Below, one piece after another: positions 7,499 through 16,202 of a DNA stretch of 62,169 nt. The notes below the pieces were generated by a model. The model was not told the DNA's origin and searched no databases. It saw only the letters and a program-made list of their open reading frames with translations. Each line of letters begins with the position of its first letter. The first letter of the stretch is position 1. Source of the DNA: Candidatus Poribacteria bacterium (lineage in GTDB: Bacteria; Poribacteria; WGA-4E; WGA-3G); NCBI GenBank assembly GCA_022821965.1, contig JAJECN010000032.1, positions 1-62,169 of the forward strand, written 5' to 3'. Position numbers and translations under genes: made by a program.

Positions 7499-8995
7499 CT
7501 AACACCCTTGCGACAAAGCTCCTATCAGGGCGAGAATACCAAAAATAATACCATACGTGACGATTTTGGAGAGACAACCGGTATCTATAGGATGATTCTC
7601 AGTACCTACAGGACGCTGTGTAGTATCTCTACGTCGTGCAGCATCAATTTTAATTAATGCTGCTTTGTCTTCAGTAAGCCGTGTTGCTACTTCAACACCT
7701 ATACCTTTTGAACTAACAAAAACTTCAAAAATCATGTTTGTAATCTGTATAGCGAAATCAAGTTTTTGATGTTCGTTCCAAAGATGAAGAGCTATGCCTC
7801 TAACAACAAATGCTAATGCTTCATTTACTTCGACTGGTTGTGTAGTGGTATCCCACGTTTTGACGGTTTGTATGAGTTGTCTAACCATCGGTGCTAACGT
7901 GTAATCAGAATTTTTGGCATCCGCGGCTTCCTTAATTTTTTCAACTTGTGTGGTAATATTCTCGAATTTTTCAAAGTTTTTCGTAACATGTGCTTGCTTT
8001 TCTAATGCCTTTAAGTCCTCCGTGATGCGTTCATCAACTTCAATAACTTCTGCGAATACTTCTTTTAACATATTTGTGATTTGTTGTGAAAAATCAAGTT
8101 TGCTGTGTTCGTTAAAAAGGTGAATCGCCAATTCTCGGACACGCCATGCTATTTCAAAACTTGCATTGTGCCGTTCCCCTCTACTTCTTTTGCTCAGTTG
8201 GATGGGTTGTGCAATGGTGTCCCACTCTTTAACTGTTTGAATCAGTTGATTCACAATCGGTTGCAGAGTAGTATCCGGATTTTTGGCATCTGTCATTACT
8301 CGAAGTTTTTCGTCCTGAGCTTCAATTATTCTTTGTTTTTGCTCCAGAGAATTCTGAACACCGCGTTCATACGAAAGTATCAAATCTTCGATCAAAACAG
8401 GATTTCGATATCTGCCAGTGTCTGTTGACTTTTCAATTAACATCGTCAATCTGCTTGCTCGTTCCTCAACCGAGAGATTTTCCAAGACAGATGCGAGAAC
8501 TTGACGGTAATGGCTTTTTTGCTTCCGAATTTCATCATCAATCACTGACAGATCAGTTATTTCGGGAAAGCCGGACGCTCTGCGATCCTCGTTGAGTATT
8601 GCACACACTGTTTCTGAATTGGTAGTTTCAGATGCTTGCGCAATTGTGAGTATCCATTCCACGAGGTTGGCTGACGGAAGGTTGGGTAGGCGTGCTAACC
8701 CAGAGACAAGTAAGTTGGCACGAGCGATATGTGTCAGTCCGGTGACGTTGAGAAGATTCTGGTTTGGTGAGTCCAGGTGTCCCAGCACTATATCAGAAAG
8801 AGTTGGATCAATGCCCGGCAGCCACGCTACTTCCGCAGAGATCCGCCTGCGCGGATTGGTTAGTATGGATCGTGCTTCCATACACTCATCGGGGTCCGAT
8901 AACAGACTTCGTTCTTCTGCAAGTTCCATTATACTATGCCGGTCATCTCGCGTAGTAGCACCCAGAATATGAAAAGGGTTTTTTAAAATATCCAC
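7499..8995 (-). CDS. J-like domain protein with C-terminal membrane anchor (Hsp70 partner candidate)
   Basis: 498 residues. Residues 1-60 resemble a J domain in layout (NPFHILGATTRDDR, a helix, then SILTNPRRRISAEVAWLPG), but the HPD tripeptide needed to stimulate Hsp70 in classical J proteins is absent. The middle is helical and carries an internal duplication around 'LIQTVKxWDT..QP..' (residues about 250 and 380). The last 25 residues contain one hydrophobic segment (IVTYGIIFGILALIGAL), giving a tail-anchored protein. The layout recalls E. coli DjlB/DjlC, the partners of the Hsp70 HscC. The start is a GTG at 8995 with GGAGA upstream. It lies 39 bases after the Hsp70-J fusion and is the last gene of the cluster; its N-terminal half is paralogous to the C-terminal half of that fusion. 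Confidence 0.7.
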   Translation of the reverse strand: MDILKNPFHILGATTRDDRHSIMELAEERSLLSDPDECMEARSILTNPRRRISAEVAWLPGIDPTLSDIVLGHLDSPNQNLLNVTGLTHIARANLLVSGLARLPNLPSANLVEWILTIAQASETTNSETVCAILNEDRRASGFPEITDLSVIDDEIRKQKSHYRQVLASVLENLSVEERASRLTMLIEKSTDTGRYRNPVLIEDLILSYERGVQNSLEQKQRIIEAQDEKLRVMTDAKNPDTTLQPIVNQLIQTVKEWDTIAQPIQLSKRSRGERHNASFEIAWRVRELAIHLFNEHSKLDFSQQITNMLKEVFAEVIEVDERITEDLKALEKQAHVTKNFEKFENITTQVEKIKEAADAKNSDYTLAPMVRQLIQTVKTWDTTTQPVEVNEALAFVVRGIALHLWNEHQKLDFAIQITNMIFEVFVSSKGIGVEVATRLTEDKAALIKIDAARRRDTTQRPVGTENHPIDTGCLSKIVTYGIIFGILALIGALSQGC

Positions 8996-9034
8996 ATCTT
9001 CTCCAGATTATCAAGAGTTAGCAAAACGTATAGA

Positions 9035-11425
9035 TCAGGAAATCTCCGGTTCACGCCGTTCGGCGATTCTATTTAATGTTTCAAGGTCGGCAGTGATACG
9101 TTCAGCGATTGCGGGAATCTCAGTGAATGCTTCTTGTAATACATTCAGGATTTTTTGAGAAAAATTAAGCTTGTCGTATTCATTAAAAAGGAAAATGGCC
9201 AATTGCCGGACCCGATCCGCTACATGGTGACTTGCATCATGACGTAAACCTTGTCTTTTCTTTTTAAGTTGTATAGGTTGTGCGATAACATTCCAATCTT
9301 TGACAGTTTGAAGAAGTTCATCCATCATTGTGGTTAAAATACCATCAGAAGTCTCCTCGTCTGCCGCAATTCGGATTTTTTTGTCCTGTGTTTCAATATT
9401 TTTTTCTTCAATTTCGAGAAAAGTTTCTGCCCCGTGTTCGTAGGAATCAATAGTATCTTCAATCAGAATTGGCCAGTGGTTTGCGGCACCATCAGCTGCA
9501 GATTCAATTACTATCATTACGGTTTTAGCACGTTCTTTGGCGGAATGTATATTCTCCAATGAAAATTTGATAACTTGCTGATAGTAACGTTTACGGTTCT
9601 GGATTTCCGATGTTATATCTGAATGTTCCGTTATTTCCGGGAAGTTTGAGGCTTCGCGTTCAACGTTGAGTATCGCTTGCACTTCCGGTGGATTAATATT
9701 CTCAAATGTTTGCACAATCGCGAGTATCCACTCGGCAATAACGTTCGATGTATAGTCAGGTAAACGCAACATACGCGCAGCAAGTAAATTCGAGCGTGCA
9801 ATAGGCGTAAGTGTATGAATACCAAGGAACTCGCCGACTTCCCTGAAATCTCCTTTTGAAAGTTTTAATGTTTCCAAAACTTCGTCCGCAATGATGGATT
9901 TTTTTGCATAAGGCACACGAACAAGAGCAGTAGCAAACGAATCGATTGGCGCGATAGGTGTAATTGCATCACAACCGCGGCGATTTCCTACGGATGATTC
10001 TAATAGCAGCAATATATCGTAAACGCGTTCAGGAGGAACTCCGGGTAGCCATGCCACTTCAGCGGATATCCGCTTGCGTGGATTGGTGAGTTCTGACCGT
10101 GCCTCCATACATTTATTAGTATCTGATAACAGGCTCTGTTTTTCTGCTAACTCCATTATTCTGTGGCGGTTGTCTCGCTGCGTGGCGTTTAAAATATAAA
10201 AAGAGTTCTGTAAAAGGTCCATACCCATGTATGTTTCAAAGATTTGATTTCGACGATTCAACAAGTCTTTAACTTTACTTTCTGTCCGTGACTGACTTTG
10301 GGGACTCCGATCAATAGACACAGCAAAATGCTTTCGGCAAAAAATACTCGCCCCTTCAGCGAATGCGGTAATAGGGCTAACTGATAGGTGTCCCTCAATA
10401 CCGAGCTCTGAAGAAACTTTGTCGCGCAAAGGCTTGTAGTGTGTCGGTCCTCCGACCCATATAATAGATTCCAAATCGTTTGGTGTTAGTCCGGTTTCCG
10501 AGAGTGTATCTCTTGCAGCGCATATCGTATCGTTGACGCGATCAGCTATCAAATCGTTGTAAAATTCCCGTTGCAAGGGAATTTCAAGGTTAATCTCATC
10601 TCCTTTGAGATCGTTCGTTCCTACCTCAATCTCGGAAAGATGTATTATCGTTTCATTACATGTATTGAGTTCCATCTTCGCGCGTTCGGTTGCCCAAGTT
10701 GCCATACGCATGAGCGATTTGTACGTTGGGTTTGTGGATAGGTCATCAGGTAGTTCAAAATTTTCGTGGAGCCAAGGTCGTACGAGATTGTCAACAAGAG
10801 TTTGGTCAAAATCCCGTCCACTACACATCTGTATCCCACCGTGTGCGAGGATGTTTACCCGTTTTCTGATGCTTTCGGCAATGGAAATATCCAGGGTACC
10901 GTCACCAAGGTCGTAGACCAAAAAGATACCATCAGTATTGCGAGTTTTTATAAAACTCATCACTGCAGCAACGGGTTCTTGCACAAGTTCGACTTTACCA
11001 ATACCAGCCATCTCTGCTGCTTTCATCGTTGCATCTTTTTGCATCTGATTGAACGCTGCAGGAACCGTAATCACAGTACCTGTATCAGGTGAGTTTCTGA
11101 TCTCATCAGGGAGGTACCCGAACAGAGTCTTCAATATCTCCGCAGAGCATTCCTCCGGCGTTAAGGTGAGATTGACAGCAGGCAATTCAATAAGCGTACT
11201 TGTTCCCATGAAACGTTTGAATAACATCGCACAATTATCTGGGCTGCGCGGTGCTGCATCGCAAGCTCGCTGACCTATGTACTTGTTTCCACGCCGATCA
11301 ATATAGATCGCAGATGGGGTTACATCGTTCACTTCTGGACTTTTCCAAATTCGGGTTTGGGAACCATCGTAGGTGCAGATAACACTATTTATTGTCCCTA
11401 AGTCAATGCCAACATAATTTTTCAT
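9035..11425 (-). CDS. Hsp70 ATPase domain fused to a J-like domain
   Basis: 796 residues. Residues 1 to about 375 are an Hsp70/DnaK nucleotide-binding domain very close to that of the next gene upstream. There is no substrate-binding domain. Instead, from Met402 (MDLLQNSFYILNATQRDNR) the protein matches the J-like protein at 7499-8995, including NPRKRISAEVAWLPG and the helical region. Two nucleotide-loop positions deviate: DLGT-Ile12 where Hsp70s have DLGTT, and DLG-Asp175-GT where they have DLGGGT, so ATP hydrolysis may be weak or lost. It is 27 bases after the full Hsp70 gene. AGGAATAG precedes the ATG. A regulatory pseudo-Hsp70 or scaffold is a reasonable guess. Confidence 0.82.
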   Translation of the reverse strand: MKNYVGIDLGTINSVICTYDGSQTRIWKSPEVNDVTPSAIYIDRRGNKYIGQRACDAAPRSPDNCAMLFKRFMGTSTLIELPAVNLTLTPEECSAEILKTLFGYLPDEIRNSPDTGTVITVPAAFNQMQKDATMKAAEMAGIGKVELVQEPVAAVMSFIKTRNTDGIFLVYDLGDGTLDISIAESIRKRVNILAHGGIQMCSGRDFDQTLVDNLVRPWLHENFELPDDLSTNPTYKSLMRMATWATERAKMELNTCNETIIHLSEIEVGTNDLKGDEINLEIPLQREFYNDLIADRVNDTICAARDTLSETGLTPNDLESIIWVGGPTHYKPLRDKVSSELGIEGHLSVSPITAFAEGASIFCRKHFAVSIDRSPQSQSRTESKVKDLLNRRNQIFETYMGMDLLQNSFYILNATQRDNRHRIMELAEKQSLLSDTNKCMEARSELTNPRKRISAEVAWLPGVPPERVYDILLLLESSVGNRRGCDAITPIAPIDSFATALVRVPYAKKSIIADEVLETLKLSKGDFREVGEFLGIHTLTPIARSNLLAARMLRLPDYTSNVIAEWILAIVQTFENINPPEVQAILNVEREASNFPEITEHSDITSEIQNRKRYYQQVIKFSLENIHSAKERAKTVMIVIESAADGAANHWPILIEDTIDSYEHGAETFLEIEEKNIETQDKKIRIAADEETSDGILTTMMDELLQTVKDWNVIAQPIQLKKKRQGLRHDASHHVADRVRQLAIFLFNEYDKLNFSQKILNVLQEAFTEIPAIAERITADLETLNRIAERREPEIS

Positions 11426-11452
11426 TATCTGCTATTCCTAAATTAACCTGAA

Positions 11453-13981
11453 TTAACCTGTGAGGATATTAGTGATTAGGTCGTTATGATCTGTAACGCC
11501 ACCAATCCGAGGAATTAACATTATCTGAGCAACAACGCCGCGAAGTTGATCAACGACTTCACTTCTTATCGTTGCGCCCCTTTCGCCAGATAAAATTCTT
11601 TGAATTTCTGGGTGCTTCATAAGTTGGCTCCCAACATGGACAAGTTCTTCAAAACGATCTTGGTCTGCGAATAGATGGGACGAATTAGCCAAGTAGTTAA
11701 ACTGTTCAATAACAAACCAGTCCTGCCTATAGAGAATTTCAAAATTTCTGCCTTTCAGTTCACCGAGATGATCTTCAAAATCATTGTCGTTGTTGTCAAT
11801 GGAACGTTGTGCCGTTTCCACAAGTTTGTCAAATTCTGTTTCCTCCGATGGCTTTGCATGCTGCCGGATATACATATCAAAAAACTCGACGACTCCATTG
11901 AGATCTATCTGTCGGAGTTCCTTAAGATTGCCTTTCCTGACATCAGAGAGCAATTTTTTCGCGGCTAAGACCCCTTCGTTTGTTGATAGAACCTTTTCGG
12001 AGTCGGATTCCTCAGGGTCAAGCAGAGTGGAGGCTTTCAGTTTTTCCTCGGCTTGCTGCAGTTTTGGATCATCTACCGCCTCCTTTATTTGGTCAATACG
12101 GTTACGGATTCGAGTAGCATCTTGAACAACCTGATCCGCGTTTGGGGTCATATCTTCGCAAAAATAGACATCGTTGAATATCTGGCTGATACATTCGATC
12201 TCAACTTCAAATTTTATTTGACCTCCCTCTGGGATCTCATAATCACACTTGAGGTCAGCGTTAACTGGTATCGTTCCGTGATCGAATTCAGAGCCTCTTA
12301 TTCTTAAAATGCCGACTGGACGATTGTCATCAACGGGGTTCTCAATTTCTCCTGCCCACAGTTTAAAATTAAGAGAACGAGATGAACCGGACTCAAGCAA
12401 TTCACCCGCCTTAAGATTAATGTTCCCTTTTTTCGGAATTTTATCTCCTTTTCTAATTAGATACATAGGAACTGAACGTCCACCAAGCTTATCCAAAACC
12501 TCCAGAGCAATTGAATGTGAGGCGGGTATCCCCTCAACAATAGCAGCAGTTTTAGTAATGACAATCTCGTCTTGGTCTGTGATTATTTGTCGTCCTGCAG
12601 CATCGTATGCAGTTATTTTAAAAGTGTTTTCTCCGGGTTTTGTCAGTCCTACGTCAGCGATTGTCCCATGTGTAAGTGGGAGCCTGCCTGAAGTCCATCC
12701 CGTGTCGAGACTGTCTATTTGGAACTCGGCCCCGGAGTCAGATCCCCGTGTCATCCGAACAGCAATTTTGGATTTATCCTCGGATGTACGAGCAGTGTAA
12801 ACGAAAGTCAAACCGAGATCTATGCTAGATAGTGTCTCTCCGCGGGTATCTTTCGTTTCTCCACCCTTGGAACGCCAATCAATAGATTCGGCAAAAATAC
12901 TAGCCCCTTCAGCGACGGCGGTCATTGGGTTTACAGCCAATGTGTCGCCTTTAATACCGAGTTCAAAGGATACTTTGTCTCGCAAAGGTTTGTAATGTGT
13001 TGGTCCTCCAACCCATACGATAGATTCCAAATCGTTCGGTGTTAGTCCAGTTTCCGATAGTGTTTCACGGGCAGCAGTTATCGTGTCATTGACTTGGTTT
13101 TCTATCAACTCATCAAAAGTTCTACGTTGCAATGGAATTTCAAGATAAATCTCATCACCATTGAGATCTTTGGTGTTCGTCTCGACTTCGGAAAGATTTA
13201 TCATCGTCTCATCACGTGCAGAAAGTTCTATCTTCGCGCGTTCAGTTGCCCACGTTGAAAGGCGGAGAAGTGATTTGAAAGTTGGATTTGCAGATAAGTC
13301 GTCAGGGAGTTCAAAATTTTCATATAGCCACGGACGGACGAGATTATCAACAAGCAAACGGTCAAAATCCCGTCCACCACACATCTGAATTCCACCTTGT
13401 GCCAAGAGAGCTACCCTTCCTCTGATGCTTTCGGCAATCGCTATATCAAGAGTGCCTCCACCAAGGTCGTAGATTAGGAAGATGCCGTCAGTGCTGCGAC
13501 CTTTCATAGCACTCATCACTGCGGCAACAGGTTCCTGCAGCAGAACAACTTTACCAATTCCAGCCATTTCTGCAGCTTTCATTGTTGCGTCTTTCTGCAT
13601 TTGATTGAAGGCTGCTGGCACCGTAATCACAGTGCCTATATCAGGAGAATTTCGGATTTCTTCAGGAAGGTAACCAGACAAAGTCTTTAATACATCTGCA
13701 GAGCATTCCGCCGGAGTAAAAGTCTTATTAACTGCTGACAATTCTATTAGTGTACTTGTTCCCATGAAACGTTTGAATAACATCGCACAATTATCTGGGC
13801 TGCGCGGTGCTGCATCGTAAGCTCGCTGACCTATGTACTTGTTTCCACGCCGATCAATATAGATCGCAGAGGGGGTTACATCGTTCACTTCTGGACTTTT
13901 CCAGATTCGGATTTGGGAATCACCGTAGGTACAGATGGCACTATTGGTTGTTCCCAAGTCAATACCAACATAATTTATCAC
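11453..13981 (-). CDS. Hsp70 family chaperone (DnaK-like)
   Basis: 842 residues, longer than DnaK (about 640). The ATPase domain has intact motifs: IDLGTTNS (7-14), DLGGGTLD (172-179) and VGGPTHYKPLRDKV (adenosine region). A beta-rich segment similar in place to the substrate-binding domain follows (residues about 385-600), then a long helical C-terminal region (about 600-842) unlike the DnaK lid. It is thus a variant Hsp70, not the housekeeping DnaK. The start codon is a GTG whose G is shared with the stop of the membrane gene before it (TAGTG), so the two are coupled. The next two genes encode J-like proteins. Clients are unknown. Confidence 0.9.
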   Translation of the reverse strand: MINYVGIDLGTTNSAICTYGDSQIRIWKSPEVNDVTPSAIYIDRRGNKYIGQRAYDAAPRSPDNCAMLFKRFMGTSTLIELSAVNKTFTPAECSADVLKTLSGYLPEEIRNSPDIGTVITVPAAFNQMQKDATMKAAEMAGIGKVVLLQEPVAAVMSAMKGRSTDGIFLIYDLGGGTLDIAIAESIRGRVALLAQGGIQMCGGRDFDRLLVDNLVRPWLYENFELPDDLSANPTFKSLLRLSTWATERAKIELSARDETMINLSEVETNTKDLNGDEIYLEIPLQRRTFDELIENQVNDTITAARETLSETGLTPNDLESIVWVGGPTHYKPLRDKVSFELGIKGDTLAVNPMTAVAEGASIFAESIDWRSKGGETKDTRGETLSSIDLGLTFVYTARTSEDKSKIAVRMTRGSDSGAEFQIDSLDTGWTSGRLPLTHGTIADVGLTKPGENTFKITAYDAAGRQIITDQDEIVITKTAAIVEGIPASHSIALEVLDKLGGRSVPMYLIRKGDKIPKKGNINLKAGELLESGSSRSLNFKLWAGEIENPVDDNRPVGILRIRGSEFDHGTIPVNADLKCDYEIPEGGQIKFEVEIECISQIFNDVYFCEDMTPNADQVVQDATRIRNRIDQIKEAVDDPKLQQAEEKLKASTLLDPEESDSEKVLSTNEGVLAAKKLLSDVRKGNLKELRQIDLNGVVEFFDMYIRQHAKPSEETEFDKLVETAQRSIDNNDNDFEDHLGELKGRNFEILYRQDWFVIEQFNYLANSSHLFADQDRFEELVHVGSQLMKHPEIQRILSGERGATIRSEVVDQLRGVVAQIMLIPRIGGVTDHNDLITNILTG

Positions 13982-14814
13982 TATTCTACTCTCCTTAAAG
14001 TAACTGTTCCTGTTTGTGCTAAGCTTCCGCCATCCATAATAATAGGTTCCAGCATTTGGTCGACGACGAGGTGATCGTCTGGTTCAAAATCTTCTATATT
14101 GAGTGGTGTAGCGGCCATACCTGGATCATAAGGATGTCCTTCAACATTGACAATCCTTAAACCTACATCCTCAAGAGATTCTTCGGTTTTCTTTACAAAT
14201 AACTGCAACTGACTTGTGTGTCGTTTGGCACGGGCGGCGTTTAGTTGTGTAATTCCACGTTCAAACACTTTGGCAAAACGCCAAGATTCAATGGTTAAGT
14301 TAATAATAACCTCTTTATGGTCTTCTATACTTTTTTCACTCGACTTTTCTTCAACATTATCTTTCAATCCGTTCAACCGGTCAAGCGCAGGTGGGTAGTA
14401 CGCCATGGCGAGACACAAAGCCAAGGCAAAGGGCGTTCTGAATAGATCTGCCTTCGTCTCGGGGAATTTAATTAGTAACATACAAATACTTATCCCTAAC
14501 ACGAGAAACATCGTCCATACTATCCAGTCGCGAATATTCTCACGTATCTCGGGAGTTGATACCGTTATTTGAATTAAAAGATAAACGAGAGCCAGCGCGA
14601 GTATCATTCCTATACAAATATAGGTTATGATATGAATGGAACCACGTATTTCTGGCGAAAGTTGGATAAGTATCTGTGTGGTAATTAGGGATAGGAGGAC
14701 ACCGAAATAGATAAAATCGGCTCTTTTGGCAAGTCGAGCCTTACTTATAATGTTGAGGCAAAATACCATCATGGATGCTATGCAGATGTAAATGAATACC
14801 TCTATTATTATCAT
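13981..14814 (-). CDS. Membrane protein with a GrpE-like C-terminal domain
   Basis: 277 residues. The first ~145 hold four to five membrane segments (IIIEVFIYICIASMMVFCL, FIYFGVLLSLITTQILI, HIITYICIGMILALALVYLL, VWTMFLVLGISICMLLI and one more). The soluble C-terminus has a helical stretch, then 'LRIVNVEGHPYDPG' and 'FEPDDHLVVDQMLEPIIMDG' ending in TGTVTL. Spacing and wording resemble the end of GrpE ('..GEPFDP..', '..VLRPA.V.V'), which binds Hsp70 and exchanges its nucleotide. The match is by eye and remote. The position right before, and coupled to, an Hsp70 gene supports a nucleotide-exchange role at the membrane. First gene of the cluster; only a weak ribosome-binding site is seen. Confidence 0.6.
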   Translation of the reverse strand: MIIIEVFIYICIASMMVFCLNIISKARLAKRADFIYFGVLLSLITTQILIQLSPEIRGSIHIITYICIGMILALALVYLLIQITVSTPEIRENIRDWIVWTMFLVLGISICMLLIKFPETKADLFRTPFALALCLAMAYYPPALDRLNGLKDNVEEKSSEKSIEDHKEVIINLTIESWRFAKVFERGITQLNAARAKRHTSQLQLFVKKTEESLEDVGLRIVNVEGHPYDPGMAATPLNIEDFEPDDHLVVDQMLEPIIMDGGSLAQTGTVTLRRVE

Positions 14815-15327
14815 TTTTTCATAGTCTTTCTATAATAAATAGTTAAGTAACGCCTTGTGCTAATTAACCTAAGTTGCTACCTACGAAATTTTAGGTGTGC
14901 AGACACCGTTTTTCATTGAAAGAGGGCTATTCTTCGCAGGAGTTTTGTAGCGTAGACTGTTCGTCTGTGTGCTACAAGTGGAAACCATTTGCTTTAAAGT
15001 TATAATAAACCAATTTTTATATTTTTTGAATTTAAAAGTTATAAAAGTCTTAATGTAACTATTGGAATATACCATAATTTTTTTCAGGAAAAAACAAATT
15101 ATACGCCTTGTGCTAAGAGGCATTCACTTCTTCTGTAGGAGGGATTTCCGAATCCCGACCTACCACAGTCGGAGGGATCTCCGCGTCACGACTTCTCCGA
15201 TAAACCCCACCAAAAACTAACAATTGAATGGCTCTGTATGCCCCTTTGGAGTATATTGCCTTTACCTATAAGGATGGTATCATTCAAAACTCAAAACTAA
15301 TTAGCACAAGTCGTTTAAGTAGTACCT
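14815..15327. other. Gene-free region upstream of the Hsp70 cluster
   Basis: 513 bases with no credible gene. It is almost filled by an inverted-repeat-bounded element (14848-15317). Within it are a 125-base block shared with 61671-61797, and two diverged GATCTCCG-type repeats (15134-15192). The only open frame, minus strand 14881-15123, is low-complexity and has no ribosome-binding site. Confidence 0.7.
14848..15317. mobile_element. MITE-like element with CTTGTGCTAATTA inverted ends
   Basis: The left end reads TAACGCCTTGTGCTAATTA (14848-14866). The right end is its near inverted copy, CTAATTAGCACAAGTCGTTT (15298-15317). A third partial copy (CGCCTTGTGCTAAG) is at 15103-15116. No transposase is encoded, so it is non-autonomous or a composite of repeats. 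No target duplication could be identified with confidence. Confidence 0.6.
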
Positions 15328-16134
15328 TTATTCCTGTTCCTCGCGCCATTTCGCAAAGTCCGCCTCAATCTCCTCTGACCATTTCCGATCTATTTCACCC
15401 GGCGTATACACCCCTTCCCGCAGTCGTTGATGCCCGAACCGATCTCGAAGAGCCACCTCTTCGCCTTGTTCAACGACCTGCTGTGCAAAATGCGGCGGAA
15501 TAAAAATAACGCCGCCACGCCTGCCTAAAACGATATCGCCGGGTAAAACTGTCGCTTCTGCGATGCGGATGGGGATGTTAATACCGGTGAGTGTGACGTT
15601 CGCAATACCTGTCGGATCTACACCGCGCACGAACGTCGCAAAATCAGGCAATTCGTAGATACCATCCAAATCTCGGATACCACCCTCAATAACCATACCT
15701 GTGCCCGTCTTCGCATAGATAGAATTGCCGAGGTTATCACCGGCGAAAGTGCCGTCCTTCACTTTACCAAAGAGATCAACGACGATGACATCATCGCGGA
15801 CGAGTGTATCAATCACCCACGAGTTTTGACCACCGACGCGCCCCTCCTTTTCGCCTTGTGTGGAGATAGCATCGTTGAAATCGGGACGGATCGGCACAAA
15901 CGCACACGTCACCGCTCTACCAACGAGGATCCGATCTGGATGGAGGTTCATCCAATCACCAGCGAATTGGAACTGATAGCCGTTGCCGTGCAGGACACCC
16001 CACGCCTGCTCAATACTGATTGCCTTCATCCGCTGAATAATATCATCGGAGACGCGGGGACGTCCATCAGGAAAACGGTCGCCCTCCCATAAATGTGTCA
16101 TCGCGAGGATGCTCTCTTTATCAATAAGTTGCAT
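15328..16134 (-). CDS. RraA-like / HMG aldolase family protein
   Basis: 268 residues. The RraA/dimethylmenaquinone-methyltransferase-like fold: family members are class II aldolases or oxaloacetate decarboxylases (4-hydroxy-4-methyl-2-oxoglutarate aldolase type), or RNase E regulators. Seen: GRAVTCAFVP near residue 70, DTLVRDDVIVVDLFGKVKDG, GNSIYAKTGTGMVIEGGIRD (the substrate/metal loop with the conserved GGIRD) and VLPGDIVLGRRGGVIFIPP. GGIRD supports an aldolase-like enzyme; oligomeric metal-dependent activity is known for the family. ATG 16134 follows AGAAGGAAAG; an upstream ATG-less extension through a repeat is less likely. Last gene of a minus-strand run with a sugar isomerase-like protein, a dioxygenase and a Gfo-type dehydrogenase, suggesting a sugar-acid or polyol breakdown route. 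Confidence 0.88.
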   Translation of the reverse strand: MQLIDKESILAMTHLWEGDRFPDGRPRVSDDIIQRMKAISIEQAWGVLHGNGYQFQFAGDWMNLHPDRILVGRAVTCAFVPIRPDFNDAISTQGEKEGRVGGQNSWVIDTLVRDDVIVVDLFGKVKDGTFAGDNLGNSIYAKTGTGMVIEGGIRDLDGIYELPDFATFVRGVDPTGIANVTLTGINIPIRIAEATVLPGDIVLGRRGGVIFIPPHFAQQVVEQGEEVALRDRFGHQRLREGVYTPGEIDRKWSEEIEADFAKWREEQE

Positions 16135-16171
16135 GTCGCTTTCCTTCTGTGAAACAACCTCGCGATACGGA

Positions 16172-16202
16172 GATTGTCGTAGGGGCGAGGTCACCTCGCC
16201 TC
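16172..16202. repeat. GTAGGGGCGAGGTCACCTCGCC palindrome abutting a stop codon
   Basis: GGGGCGAGGT pairs with ACCTCGCCTC. The TAG stop of the sugar isomerase-like gene is made by the first bases of the element on the minus strand. Same family as 4482-4507. Confidence 0.8.

Noticed and set aside
14881..15123. 80-codon minus-strand open frame
   Set aside because: Low-complexity composition, lies inside an inverted-repeat element, no ribosome-binding site.
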